DNA from: Mycolicibacterium sp. BiH015
Lineage (GTDB): Bacteria > Actinomycetota > Actinomycetes > Mycobacteriales > Mycobacteriaceae
Reading direction: 5' to 3'
Assembly (NCBI RefSeq): GCF_027706845.1
Contig: NZ_JAQGCZ010000007.1
Location: 62,001-126,000, forward strand
DNA length: 64,000 nt
Shown: positions 42,743 to 51,054 of the stretch, piece by piece
How the letters are laid out: each line of letters begins with the position of its first letter
Numbering within the stretch: position 1 is the stretch's first letter
Made by a program: the position numbers and the translations under genes
Notes under the pieces: generated by a model
The model's database searches: none
Told to the model about the DNA's origin: nothing
Seen by the model: only the letters and a program-made list of their open reading frames with translations

Positions 42743-43665
42743 ATTCGCCCGGCCGGGAACATCGTCCTGACGGCGTCGGTGATGGTGCGACGGGCCGCGT
42801 CGTCGTCGACGGGCTGCAAGGATCCGATCACCATGATGTAGCGACGGTCGGGGCCGACGACGCCGGTGGACAGGTGCATCCAGTCCGAGCCGATGCAGCA
42901 CATCCAGCCCTGTTTGACGGCGACCGGTTCGGCGAACAGACCCTCGGGGATGCCGAACCTCTGGGGATAGATGCCGCCGGGCACCATCCCGTCGGGCGCG
43001 GTGGGTGTCGACGCGGACAGGTAGGACAGTATGAGATCGACTTGCTTCCTGGGGAGTCCGCCCGCCCCCGACAGCAGCATGTCGTAATAGCGCACCAGGT
43101 CGGGAGCTGTGCTGATGGTGTTGAACCATCGGCCGTTGCCGGGCCGCCGGGTGGACTTCAGACCGTAGCGTTTGACGATCCGGTCCACGATCACGCTGCC
43201 GCCGCTGCGGTTCCAGAAGACCTCGGCCGCGCTGTCGTCGGAGGACCGCAGCATGACGTTGAGGAGCTTGTGGTCGTCCGGCGTCAACGTGGTGCGGCCC
43301 TGGGCAACCTGCAGAAGCAGGTCGTCCGCGATGAACAGCTTGACCACGGAGGCAATCGCGATGGGCATGGTGTTGCCGTTGGTCACCAGCTGACCGGTGT
43401 TTCGGTCGAGTACCGCCGCGGTGATGTCGGCACCCGCTGCAGCTGCCTGGGTGGTGGCCAGCCGCTCGCGATCGGCCAGTCCGGCGAACGCCGGGGCGGG
43501 TTCGTCGGGCGCAATCTCGGGCAGCGGTGCCATCGTGCCCAGCGGAGCGGTGACCGTCAGATGGGGGCCGGGGGTAACGGGCTGGGCGCTGTAACCCGTC
43601 GCCGTACAGGCGGCCAGAAGTGATACCGCTGCGCCACTGGTGAACAGCCTGAACGGCCGTCGCAT
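42739..43665 (-). CDS. Lipoprotein with serine-beta-lactamase/PBP-like fold (LppW-like)
   Basis: 308 residues from ATG 43665, behind GGAGGAG; a frame open to 43989 only crosses the rplS leader. Signal peptide with lipobox LLAAC (Cys near residue 20). The domain has VVKLF (SxxK-like: IASVVKLFIAD), SSDDSAA (SxN-like) and KQGWMCC in place of KTG, so the family fold is kept but activity is doubtful. It matches LppW (Rv2905) by position. Surface-anchored; function unknown. Confidence 0.85.
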   Translation of the reverse strand: MRRPFRLFTSGAAVSLLAACTATGYSAQPVTPGPHLTVTAPLGTMAPLPEIAPDEPAPAFAGLADRERLATTQAAAAGADITAAVLDRNTGQLVTNGNTMPIAIASVVKLFIADDLLLQVAQGRTTLTPDDHKLLNVMLRSSDDSAAEVFWNRSGGSVIVDRIVKRYGLKSTRRPGNGRWFNTISTAPDLVRYYDMLLSGAGGLPRKQVDLILSYLSASTPTAPDGMVPGGIYPQRFGIPEGLFAEPVAVKQGWMCCIGSDWMHLSTGVVGPDRRYIMVIGSLQPVDDDAARRTITDAVRTMFPAGRI

Positions 43666-43830
43666 CGCTCGCTCCTCCGAAAGTGTGTGGGCCGACGCTG
43701 TCCCCCGAGATCGGGCGGCACAGGGGTGCACACCCGGGCAAAACCAGGGTAACCGTTCTCTACCGGGCTCGCCTCGCGCCGCGTGGGTGCCAGGTGCCCG
43801 GTTCGACCGGATTTCGGGGAAACGGACTCC
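43666..43830. other. Intergenic region between lppW-like gene and rplS promoter
   Basis: The lppW-like gene and rplS are divergent with 316 bases between them. This part holds the lppW-like ribosome site and presumably its promoter. I see no convincing gene, repeat or hairpin here; the remaining part is described under the rplS promoter and leader. Confidence 0.6.
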
Positions 43831-43854
43831 GTCTGGCACAATTGGGCAGTTGTC
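43831..43854 (+). promoter_or_regulatory. Putative rplS promoter, shared with rpsP
   Basis: GTCTGGCACAATTGGGCAGT followed by TGTC, nearly identical to the block at 40612-40634 ahead of rpsP. With CACAAT as an extended -10 hexamer, transcription would start near 43850 and leave a leader of about 130 bases, much like rpsP. A matching -35 is not obvious. Confidence 0.5.
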
Positions 43855-43919
43855 TGTGCACGGCCGGGGCCGCATGTCCCGGTTCGGTCGCACGACTCGC
43901 CCAAGACGTCCGAATACAT

Positions 43920-43958
43920 CGGCTCTGCGTGCGTCATCGTGACGCGGGTACAGAGCCG
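43920..43958 (+). promoter_or_regulatory. Two-tier hairpin in the rplS leader
   Basis: Outer stem CGGCTCTG (43920-43927) with CAGAGCCG (43951-43958), perfect 8 bases; inner stem GCGTCA (43931-43936) with TGACGC (43940-43945), loop TCG. Internal loops of 3 and 5 bases separate the two stems. It ends about 9 bases before the rplS Shine-Dalgarno. The position fits an autoregulatory r-protein leader, here for L19. Confidence 0.6.
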
Positions 43959-43981
43959 CGAACAACAAGGAAGTGTCACCG

Positions 43982-44323
43982 ATGAACACGCTGGATTTCG
44001 TCGATCAGACGTCGTTGCGCGACGATGTCCCGGCTTTCGGCCCCGGCGACACCGTCAACGTCCACGTGAAGGTCATCGAGGGCTCCAAGGAGCGCATCCA
44101 GGTCTTCAAGGGCGTCGTGATCCGCCGCCAGGGCGGCGGTGTGCGCGAAACCTTCACGGTGCGCAAGGAGAGCTACGGCGTGGGTGTCGAGCGCACCTTC
44201 CCCGTGCATTCGCCCAACATCGACCACATCGACATCGTGACCCGCGGTGATGTGCGCCGGGCGAAGCTGTACTACCTGCGCGAGCTGCGCGGCAAGAAGG
44301 CCAAGATCAAGGAAAAGCGCTGA
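43982..44323 (+). CDS. rplS: 50S ribosomal protein L19
   Basis: 113 residues from ATG 43982, with AAGGAAG upstream; an in-frame GTG three codons earlier is less likely. The L19 sequence is clear (NTLDFVDQTSLRDDVPAFGPGDTVNVHVKV; RRAKLYYLRELRGKKAKIKEKR). L19 sits at the 30S-50S interface. A structured leader precedes it; lepB follows 48 bases later. Confidence 0.97.
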   Translation: MNTLDFVDQTSLRDDVPAFGPGDTVNVHVKVIEGSKERIQVFKGVVIRRQGGGVRETFTVRKESYGVGVERTFPVHSPNIDHIDIVTRGDVRRAKLYYLRELRGKKAKIKEKR

Positions 44324-44371
44324 CCCTCGTGGTCGCGCGTGGTCTGACGGCGCGCTGGCTAGTCTGATCAC

Positions 44372-45220
44372 GTGACGCTGTCCTCAGGGCCTTCCGGCAA
44401 CCCCGATCCGTCCGACGATTCGTCCACCGAGCGCACGCTCGAAGACCCCGGCAGCGTCGAGGACGCCGACACCGACGAGAAATCCGGCAAGAAGAAGCGC
44501 GGCGCTCTCAAAGAGTTCGCGATCCTGATCAGCATCGCCCTGGTGCTGTATTACGTGATGCTGACGTTCATCGCCCGGCCGTACCTGATCCCGTCGGAGT
44601 CGATGGAACCGACTCTGCACGGCTGCAATGGCTGTGTGGGTGACCGCATCATGGTCGACAAGTTGTCCTACCGGTGGGGCGAACCCGAGCCCGGCGACGT
44701 CATCGTGTTCAAGGGACCACCGAACTGGAGCGTCGGCTACAAGTCGATCCGCTCGGACAACACGGCCATCCGCTGGGTACAGAATGCGCTGTCGGTCGTC
44801 GGCTTCGTCCCGCCCGACGAGAACGATCTGGTCAAGCGCATCATCGCCACCGGCGGACAAACCGTTCAGTGCCGCGTCGACACCGGGCTCACCGTCGACG
44901 GAAAGAAGCTCAACGAGCCCTACCTGAACCCTGAGACGATGATGGCCGACCCTGCGGTCTACCCGTGCCTGGGCAATGAGTTCGGGCCTGTGACGGTTCC
45001 CGAGGGCAGACTGTGGGTGATGGGCGACAACCGGACCCATTCCGCGGATTCGCGAACACACTGCACCAACATTCCCGCCGATGCGCAGAAGGGTCTGCTG
45101 TGCACCGGCGACCCGACGGCTGGAACCATCCCCGTGGAGAATGTGATCGGGAAGGCGCAGTTCATCGCCTGGCCGCCGGGTCGGTGGGGCGGCGTGTCCT
45201 CGGTCAACCCTCAGAGCTGA
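44372..45220 (+). CDS. lepB: Signal peptidase I
   Basis: 282 residues, GTG start. A charged cytosolic N-terminus of about 48 residues, one membrane helix (about 49-67), then the S26 peptidase domain. Catalytic Ser77 is in PSESMEPT and the general base is Lys155 (LVKRIIATGG); the C-terminal DNRTHSADSR box is present. It removes signal peptides from exported proteins on the outer face of the membrane. Same position as Rv2903c. Confidence 0.97.
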   Translation: MTLSSGPSGNPDPSDDSSTERTLEDPGSVEDADTDEKSGKKKRGALKEFAILISIALVLYYVMLTFIARPYLIPSESMEPTLHGCNGCVGDRIMVDKLSYRWGEPEPGDVIVFKGPPNWSVGYKSIRSDNTAIRWVQNALSVVGFVPPDENDLVKRIIATGGQTVQCRVDTGLTVDGKKLNEPYLNPETMMADPAVYPCLGNEFGPVTVPEGRLWVMGDNRTHSADSRTHCTNIPADAQKGLLCTGDPTAGTIPVENVIGKAQFIAWPPGRWGGVSSVNPQS

Positions 45221-45251
45221 ACCCGCAGAGCGAAACAGGAGGCGCTGACAG

Positions 45252-46001
45252 TTGCCGGCTGCGTGGCCCCCGAGGGCCGTCATCCGCAAATCGTCGGGCC
45301 TGCGCACGCTGGAATCCGCGTTGTACCGTGCCGGTCTCGGACCGGTCGCCGGCGTCGACGAGGTCGGACGCGGCGCGTGCGCCGGCCCGCTCGTCGTCGC
45401 GGCGTGCGTGCTCGGTCCCAACAGGCTGGAAAGCCTGTCCGCACTCGATGATTCGAAGAAGCTGAACGAGGCCGAGCGGGAGCGGTTGTTCCCGATCATC
45501 CGGCGCTACGCGCTGGCCTACCACGTGGTGTTCATCCCGTCGGTGGAGGTCGACCGCCGCGGCGTGCACGTGGCCAACATCGAGGGCATGCGCCGTGCCG
45601 TGGCGGGCCTGCCGGTGCGGCCGGGCTACGTGCTCTCGGACGGCTTCCGGGTGCCCGGCCTCCCGATGCCGTCGCTGCCGGTGGTGGGCGGTGACGCCGC
45701 TGCGGCGTGCATCGCCGCAGCCAGCGTGTTGGCCAAGGTCAGTCGGGACCGGCTGATGGTCGCGATGGAGGACGATCATCCCGGCTACGGGTTCGCCGAC
45801 CACAAGGGCTACAGCACCCGCGCACACAGTGCGGCGCTGAACCGGTTGGGGCCATCGGCTCAGCACCGGTTCTCTTTCATCAATGTGCGCAGACTGGTCG
45901 TCGACGGGGAACCGGGGGAGCATGGAGAACTTGAGTGCGGGAGGATGCCTGTGGACACGCCAGGAGACGGCGTACTACGTGAAGGACAGTTGAGCCGATG
46001 A
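45252..46001 (+). CDS. rnhB: Ribonuclease HII
   Basis: 249 residues with a TTG start placed behind AGGAGG. The first catalytic Asp-Glu is in GVDEVGRG (near residue 36), followed by LDDSKKL and VVGGDAAAACIAAASVLAKVSRD. It removes ribonucleotides and RNA from DNA hybrids. The C-terminal 30 residues beyond the core are variable. The stop overlaps the next start (ATGA), as with Rv2902c-Rv2901c. Confidence 0.94.
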   Translation: MPAAWPPRAVIRKSSGLRTLESALYRAGLGPVAGVDEVGRGACAGPLVVAACVLGPNRLESLSALDDSKKLNEAERERLFPIIRRYALAYHVVFIPSVEVDRRGVHVANIEGMRRAVAGLPVRPGYVLSDGFRVPGLPMPSLPVVGGDAAAACIAAASVLAKVSRDRLMVAMEDDHPGYGFADHKGYSTRAHSAALNRLGPSAQHRFSFINVRRLVVDGEPGEHGELECGRMPVDTPGDGVLREGQLSR

Positions 46002-46303
46002 GTGCCGAAGATCTCGAAAAGTACGAAACCGAGATGGAGCTCTCGCTCTACCGCGAGTACAAGGACATCGTCGGGCAGTTCAGCTACGTCGTCGAGACGG
46101 AGCGACGGTTCTACCTGGCCAACAGCGTCGAGATGGTGCCCCGCAACGCCGACGGCGAGGTGTACTTCGAGCTGCGCCTCGGCGATGCCTGGGTGTGGGA
46201 CATGTACCGGCCCGCGCGCTTCGTCAAGCAGGTCCGGGTCATCACGTTCAAAGATGTCAACATCGAAGAGGTCGAGAAGCCCGAGCTGCGGCTTCCGGAG
46301 TAG
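45998..46303 (+). CDS. DUF2469 family protein (Rv2901c-like)
   Basis: 101 residues, acidic, highly conserved in actinobacteria (MSAEDLEKYETEMELSLYREYKD; YRPARFVKQVRVITFKDVNIEE). Always seen behind rnhB in mycobacteria, and here coupled by ATGA. Function unknown; no signal peptide or membrane segment. Confidence 0.92.
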   Translation: MSAEDLEKYETEMELSLYREYKDIVGQFSYVVETERRFYLANSVEMVPRNADGEVYFELRLGDAWVWDMYRPARFVKQVRVITFKDVNIEEVEKPELRLPE

Positions 46304-46411
46304 CGGTCAGCGACGCGGGTTCGCTGTGCGGTTTGACGGGTGGGCGGGCAGGCCGTCGAATGGTCCCATCGACGCGACGACGACACGTGCCTGCCACACC
46401 AGGTGTTTGCC

Positions 46412-47653
46412 ATGACCCACCACCCTGTGCCGACGCCAGGTGACGACGACTTCTACGTGGCCCCGCCGGGCCTGGGAGACCTCGCGCCGGGCACGGTGTT
46501 GAGATCCCGGCGTGTGCCGTTGGCTTTCTTCGGCCGACTTCGGCATGCCTCGGCGGTGCAGCTGATGTATCGCAGTACCGACGCCCACGGCGTACCGGAG
46601 GCCGCGGTCACCACGGTGGTGGTCCCCAGGGGACGTGAGCCCGCGACGTGCCCCATCCTGTCGTACCAGTGCGCCATCGATGCCGTCGCCGCGCGCTGCT
46701 TCCCCTCGTATGCCCTTCGCCTCGGTTCGCAGCTGGTGGGCGCCTCCGTGCAGGCCGAATTCCTTTTTGTCGCAGCCGCACTCGCGCGTGGATGGGCCGT
46801 GTCGATCCCGGATCACGAAGGGCTGCAGGGAATGTGGGGAGCTCCGTATGAGGCCGGCTTCCGGGTTCTCGACGGTCTGCGCGCCGCTGTGAGGCACTCT
46901 GAGCTCGGTCTGTCAGCTCAGGCGCCGATGGCGATGTGGGGGTACTCGGGCGGTGGCTTGGCCACCGGCTGGGCGGCCGAGGCGGCCGCCGACCACGCGC
47001 CGGAGCTGAGATTGGTCGGGGCGGTACTCGGCTCACCGGTGGTGGACCCGGAAAATGTTGCGCGGCGGCTGAACTCGACACCGTGGGCCGGTCTTGCCGC
47101 GCTGATGATCGCGTCGCTGGTGCACGTGTTTCCCGAGGCGCAGAAGGTCGTCGACGAACATGCCACCGAGGCGGGAAAGGCGCTGCTGACCGAGATCGAG
47201 CAGATGTCGACCGGGGCGGCGATCCGCCGGCTACGCAATGCCGATATCGCCGACTACGTCGATATGACGCTCGACGAGTTGTTCGCACTGCCCGAACTTC
47301 GGCGCGTGTTCGAGATGACGCGTCTCGGACAGTCAACGCCGAGTATGCCGGTGCTCATGATCCAGGGACTGCACGACAAGATCGTCGACGTGGCGGACGT
47401 CGACGCGCTGGTCCGTCGCTACACCGAGGGCGGAGCGACGGTGAAGTATCACCGCGATCCGCTGGCCGAACACCTGCTGCTGTATCCGTTCGCGGTCCCG
47501 CTGAGTCTGCGCTGGATTGAGCGCAGATTCCGTGCGCTCGATCACCGCCACCGCCGCAGCGCGTGGCCGGCAGTACTCAACCCCAGGACGTACCAGGGGT
47601 TGCCGGGATGGGCCGCAGGCGTTCCGCGATACGCCAGATCCCTGCGTCGTTGA
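46412..47653 (+). CDS. Secretory-type lipase (LIP family) without obvious signal
   Basis: 413 residues from ATG 46412. Alpha/beta hydrolase of the fungal/actinobacterial LIP family (PF03583 type): FLFVAAALARGWAVSIPDHEG, nucleophile Ser in GYSGGG (near residue 175), acid Asp in the LHDKIVDVADVD region, and a C-terminal His (EHLLLYPFA). Likely acts on triacylglycerols or other esters. No convincing N-terminal signal peptide is visible. It is separated from DUF2469 by 108 bases and ends at a strong bidirectional terminator shared with hsp20. Confidence 0.85.
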   Translation: MTHHPVPTPGDDDFYVAPPGLGDLAPGTVLRSRRVPLAFFGRLRHASAVQLMYRSTDAHGVPEAAVTTVVVPRGREPATCPILSYQCAIDAVAARCFPSYALRLGSQLVGASVQAEFLFVAAALARGWAVSIPDHEGLQGMWGAPYEAGFRVLDGLRAAVRHSELGLSAQAPMAMWGYSGGGLATGWAAEAAADHAPELRLVGAVLGSPVVDPENVARRLNSTPWAGLAALMIASLVHVFPEAQKVVDEHATEAGKALLTEIEQMSTGAAIRRLRNADIADYVDMTLDELFALPELRRVFEMTRLGQSTPSMPVLMIQGLHDKIVDVADVDALVRRYTEGGATVKYHRDPLAEHLLLYPFAVPLSLRWIERRFRALDHRHRRSAWPAVLNPRTYQGLPGWAAGVPRYARSLRR

Positions 47654-47656
47654 CGG

Positions 47657-47693
47657 GCCCAGGGTGGTCCGGCGGTGTCGAACCACCCTGGGC
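47657..47693. terminator. Bidirectional terminator between lipase and hsp20
   Basis: A perfect 12-base inverted repeat, GCCCAGGGTGGT (47657-47668) and ACCACCCTGGGC (47682-47693), with a 13-base loop. It lies 3 bases after the lipase stop and 17 bases beyond the hsp20 stop, between convergent genes. There is no T-run, as is common for mycobacterial terminators. Confidence 0.85.
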
Positions 47694-47710
47694 GACAACG
47701 GGTTTGGTTC

Positions 47711-48160
47711 TCAGTCGGCGTCGACGGTGGTGGGTTCTATCGATGTCTGCGAGCCGGCCCGGCTCACTTCGATCTTGCGCGGCTTGGCGCGTTCGGCGAC
47801 AGGGATCGTCACCGTCAAGACGCCATTTTCGTACGTTGCCTTGATGGCAGCGGTGTCCACGTTGTCGCCGAGAGAGAGCTGGCGCCGGTAACGACCGAAG
47901 AACCGCTCGTTGGCCAGCCATTGCGCCGAATCGTCTGATCGGGCGGTCCGGTGCGCCGAGATCGTCAACGTGCCGCTGTCGACGTCCACGTCGACCGAGC
48001 CGGGATCGACACCGGGAAGGTCGGCGGTCAGCACGTAATGGTCGTCGATCTTGCAGAGGTCCATCGGCATGAACCGTGGCGCGCGATTCGATCCGGTCTG
48101 GCTGGCAAGCAGGCCCCGGGTCAGAGCATCGATGTCACTGAACGGATCAAAGCGGAGCAC
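47711..48160 (-). CDS. Small heat shock protein (Hsp20 family)
   Basis: 149 residues, GTG start, AGGAGG nine bases before it. The alpha-crystallin domain covers about residues 38-130 (LTADLPGVDPGSVDVDVDSGTLTISA; ENGVLTVTIPVAE), with a short N-terminal arm (MLRFDPFSDIDALTRGLL). It holds unfolding proteins as an oligomeric ATP-independent chaperone. A CIRCE-like element lies 71 bases upstream, pointing to HrcA control and heat induction. Confidence 0.94.
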   Translation of the reverse strand: MLRFDPFSDIDALTRGLLASQTGSNRAPRFMPMDLCKIDDHYVLTADLPGVDPGSVDVDVDSGTLTISAHRTARSDDSAQWLANERFFGRYRRQLSLGDNVDTAAIKATYENGVLTVTIPVAERAKPRKIEVSRAGSQTSIEPTTVDAD

Positions 48161-48185
48161 AGCAATCCACCTCCTATGTTCCAGA

Positions 48186-48204
48186 GCCCGCCACCCTGGC
48201 GGGC
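48186..48204 (-). promoter_or_regulatory. 7-base hairpin in the hsp20 leader
   Basis: GCCCGCC (48186-48192) and GGCGGGC (48198-48204) form a perfect stem with a 5-base loop between the CIRCE-like element and the ribosome site. It is GC-only, so it would not melt at growth temperature; it may stabilise the mRNA 5' end. Confidence 0.5.
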
Positions 48205-48230
48205 GACCAAATCACTGTGCGATGCCGAGA

Positions 48231-48257
48231 TTAGCACTCGAGCTATGAGAGTGCCAG
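48231..48257 (-). promoter_or_regulatory. CIRCE-like HrcA operator upstream of hsp20
   Basis: TTAGCACTC-9-GAGTGCCAG, against the CIRCE consensus TTAGCACTC-N9-GAGTGCTAA: the left arm is exact, the right arm matches 7 of 9. The spacer is exactly 9 bases. HrcA binds such sites to repress groE/hsp genes. The element lies 71 bases upstream of the hsp20 start. Confidence 0.75.
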
Positions 48258-48394
48258 ATCTGGTCGCCGAAAATTTTGGATATTTTCCCCTGGCTCGTGG
48301 TGTTGTGCTGTCCCAGTGCACCTTGGGCGGCAGGGCCGTCGGACGGCGCCGACGCGGGTTCGCAGCGCGCGGCCGCAGCTGACAGACTGAACCT

Positions 48395-49168
48395 GTGCGC
48401 ACCACTCCGCTGTGCTGGCTCACCGATATGGACGGCGTTCTTGTCCGCGAGGAACACGCTCTGCCAGGCGCAGCCGAGTTCCTGCAACGTCTTGCCGACC
48501 GTGAGCGTCCCTTCCTCGTGCTCACCAACAATTCCATCTTCACCCCGCGCGACCTTGCTGCGCGGCTCACCCGATCGGGACTCGTCGTTCCGGAGAGCGC
48601 CATCTGGACGTCGGCTCTGGCGACAGCCACGTTCCTCGCCGATCAGCTCCCGGGCGGTTCGGCCTACGTCATCGGCGAGGCCGGCCTGACGACTGCAATG
48701 CACGAGGCCGGGTACACACTCACCGACGTCGCTCCTGATTTCGTGGTCCTCGGCGAGACACGCACGTATTCGTTCGAGGCGATCACCAAGGCGGTCCGCC
48801 TCATTCTGGGCGGCGCGCGCTTCATCGCGACCAACCCTGACGTCAGCGGGCCGTCCGCCGAAGGTCCGCTGCCCGCCACCGGATCGGTCGCCGCGATGAT
48901 CACGAAGGCCACCGGCCGCGAACCCTACTTCGTCGGCAAGCCCAACCCGATGATGTTCCGTAGCGCGCTCAACCGGATCGAAGCTCACTCGGAGAGCACG
49001 GTGATGGTCGGGGATCGCATGGACACCGATGTCGTCGCCGGCATCGAAGCCGGGCTGGAGACCATCCTGGTCCTCACCGGGTCGACCACGATCGAGGACG
49101 TGGAGCGGTATCCGTTCCGGCCGAGCCGCGTCCTGCCCTCGATCGCGGAGGCCATCGAGCTCATATGA
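48395..49168 (+). CDS. HAD-superfamily hydrolase, class IIA (NagD-like)
   Basis: 257 residues, GTG start. Motif I DMDGVL near residue 11, motif II TNNS, motif III Lys in VGKPNP, and motif IV VGDRMDTDVVAG. The cap and order are those of NagD/phosphoglycolate phosphatase-like enzymes. Substrate unknown. It overlaps the next gene by ATGA, suggesting a joint function. Confidence 0.88.
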   Translation: MRTTPLCWLTDMDGVLVREEHALPGAAEFLQRLADRERPFLVLTNNSIFTPRDLAARLTRSGLVVPESAIWTSALATATFLADQLPGGSAYVIGEAGLTTAMHEAGYTLTDVAPDFVVLGETRTYSFEAITKAVRLILGGARFIATNPDVSGPSAEGPLPATGSVAAMITKATGREPYFVGKPNPMMFRSALNRIEAHSESTVMVGDRMDTDVVAGIEAGLETILVLTGSTTIEDVERYPFRPSRVLPSIAEAIELI

Positions 49169-49827
49169 TCCCGGTCGACATCGCGCCGGATGTGGAGGAG
49201 TCGCGGCGCAGTCGCCAGGACCGCGAAGCACTACCGCAACGCTGCCACGGCGGCGTCATCCGCAGCGCCGTCGCAGGACTGGTTCGTCGCCTCCTGGCCG
49301 ACGAACTCGACGGCGCGGTCCGGCCATGGCATCTGCCTGCGCTGCGGGAGCGGGCGGCGCATCTGGGTGCCGTGACAGGAGCGCGAGTGGTCCACCTCGA
49401 GCCTGACGTGCTGGTCGCAGAGCTCGTTCCCGGTGGGGAACGGCTGGTGTTCCGTGGTGTGGACGACGGATGGCGGCTGGACCGGTTCGCCACGGGTTCC
49501 AATTACGCAGTGCGACCGGAAACGGCGCGGCGCGTCGCGCTCACCGGCTGGGGTCCGGAGGCGGTGCTGGACGCGCTGGGGTTGGTGAAACCCGAGGGCG
49601 TCGAGCGGGAGTACGTGACAGCCGACCTCGGCCAAGGGCAGACCGAGACTCGCGAACGCTACGCCTGGACCGAGGCCGGCCGTTCCGTGATCGCCGAGGA
49701 GGTGACGATCGAGATATTCGACGGTGCGACGCCGCGGTCCACCTACCTACGCGGGGTGGTCGTCGACGGCGACCGCGGTGCGATGCTGTCGGGAAGTGAC
49801 GGCAGCGCACTGATCACCGAAGGGTGA
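49165..49827 (+). CDS. Conserved hypothetical protein coupled to NagD-like hydrolase
   Basis: 220 residues, start overlapping the hydrolase stop (ATGA). No membrane segment or signal. The middle holds beta-rich sequence (GARVVHLEPDVLVAELVPGGERLVFRGVDDGWRLDRF) and a Tyr/Glu-rich stretch follows. I do not recognise a domain. Translation coupling suggests it works with the phosphatase. Confidence 0.65.
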   Translation: MIPVDIAPDVEESRRSRQDREALPQRCHGGVIRSAVAGLVRRLLADELDGAVRPWHLPALRERAAHLGAVTGARVVHLEPDVLVAELVPGGERLVFRGVDDGWRLDRFATGSNYAVRPETARRVALTGWGPEAVLDALGLVKPEGVEREYVTADLGQGQTETRERYAWTEAGRSVIAEEVTIEIFDGATPRSTYLRGVVVDGDRGAMLSGSDGSALITEG

Positions 49828-49845
49828 GCTTGCTAGCTTGAGCGG

Positions 49846-51054
49846 ATGACCGAATCTGGGCCTGATCCGGCGCGGCCGCTGGCCGGCGTGCGAATAGTCG
49901 AGATCTCCAGTTTCGTCGCCGTGCCGCTGGCGGGCATGACACTGGCCCAGCTCGGTGCCGATGTGCTGCGTATCGACCCCGTCGGCGGTGCCGCCGACTA
50001 CAAGCGCTGGCCCCTCACAGAATCCGGCGACAGCATCTACTGGGCGGGGCTGAACAAGGGCAAACGATCGCTGGCGGTCGACATGCGGTCGGCGCAAGGC
50101 CAGGACCTGGTGGTCGATCTGATCGCCGACAGTGGCGTCTTCATCACGAATGTCGCTGGCCGCCAGTGGCATTCCTACGACGCGCTACGCGAGCACCGAG
50201 ACGATCTCATCCATGTGGAGATCTCCGGGCGCGCCGACGGTGGCACCGGCGTCGACTACACCGTCAACGCGGCGATCGGATTCCCGCTCGTCACCGGTCC
50301 GGCGGGACTGACCACGCCGGTCAACCACGTGCTCCCCGCGTGGGATGTCAGCTGCGGGCTGTACGCAGCGCTGTCCGTGGTCACCGCATTACGACATCGC
50401 GACGTCACAGGCCGCGGCCAGCAGATCAGCATTCCGCTGGAAAACGTTGCGCTTGCGACCGCGAGCAACCTCGGCCTGCTCACCGAGGCGATGATCAACG
50501 GAACGTCCCGCCAGCGCATCGGCAACGCGGTCTATGGCACCTACGGGCAGAACTTCACCAGCAGCGACGGTGTCGCTTTCATGGTCGTCGCGCTCACCGG
50601 CAGACACTTCCGTGACCTCAACAGCCTGACGGGGACGACGGAAGCCGTTGCCACACTGGCGGACTCGCTCGGTGCCGACTTCTCCGACGAGGGGGAGCGC
50701 TACCGCCACCGCGACGCCCTGAGCGCGCTGTACGCGCCATGGTTCGGCGCCCGCACCGGCGCGGAGATCTCGGCGGCGTTGTCGGCGACGTCGGTGTTGT
50801 GGGAGCGCTATCAGAGCTTCGTCGAGACCGCCTCAGACCCACGTGTCACCGACAACCCGCTGTTCACCGAGCTGGACCAGCCACGCGTCGGCCGGTACCT
50901 CGCCACCGGGCTGCCGGTGTCGATCGACGGTGTCTATCCGAAGGCGGTCCCGGCGCCCGCGCTCGGCGACGACACCGACGTCGTGCTGGCAGACTGGCTG
51001 TCGCTCGATGCCGCACAGATCGACGGACTCCGCGGATCGGGCACGGTCGCATGA
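49846..51054 (+). CDS. Family III CoA transferase (CaiB/BaiF)
   Basis: 402 residues. Opening PLAGVRIVEISSFVAVPLAGMTLAQLGADVLRIDP is the usual start of class III CoA transferases, and the catalytic Asp is probably within VEISGR-to-YTVNAAIGFP (the GADVLRI and FGARTG regions are also typical). It moves CoA between carboxylic acids. Overlap with the next gene (ATGA) couples it with an acyl-CoA thioesterase, so the pair probably handles one acyl-CoA intermediate in lipid degradation. Confidence 0.88.
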   Translation: MTESGPDPARPLAGVRIVEISSFVAVPLAGMTLAQLGADVLRIDPVGGAADYKRWPLTESGDSIYWAGLNKGKRSLAVDMRSAQGQDLVVDLIADSGVFITNVAGRQWHSYDALREHRDDLIHVEISGRADGGTGVDYTVNAAIGFPLVTGPAGLTTPVNHVLPAWDVSCGLYAALSVVTALRHRDVTGRGQQISIPLENVALATASNLGLLTEAMINGTSRQRIGNAVYGTYGQNFTSSDGVAFMVVALTGRHFRDLNSLTGTTEAVATLADSLGADFSDEGERYRHRDALSALYAPWFGARTGAEISAALSATSVLWERYQSFVETASDPRVTDNPLFTELDQPRVGRYLATGLPVSIDGVYPKAVPAPALGDDTDVVLADWLSLDAAQIDGLRGSGTVA

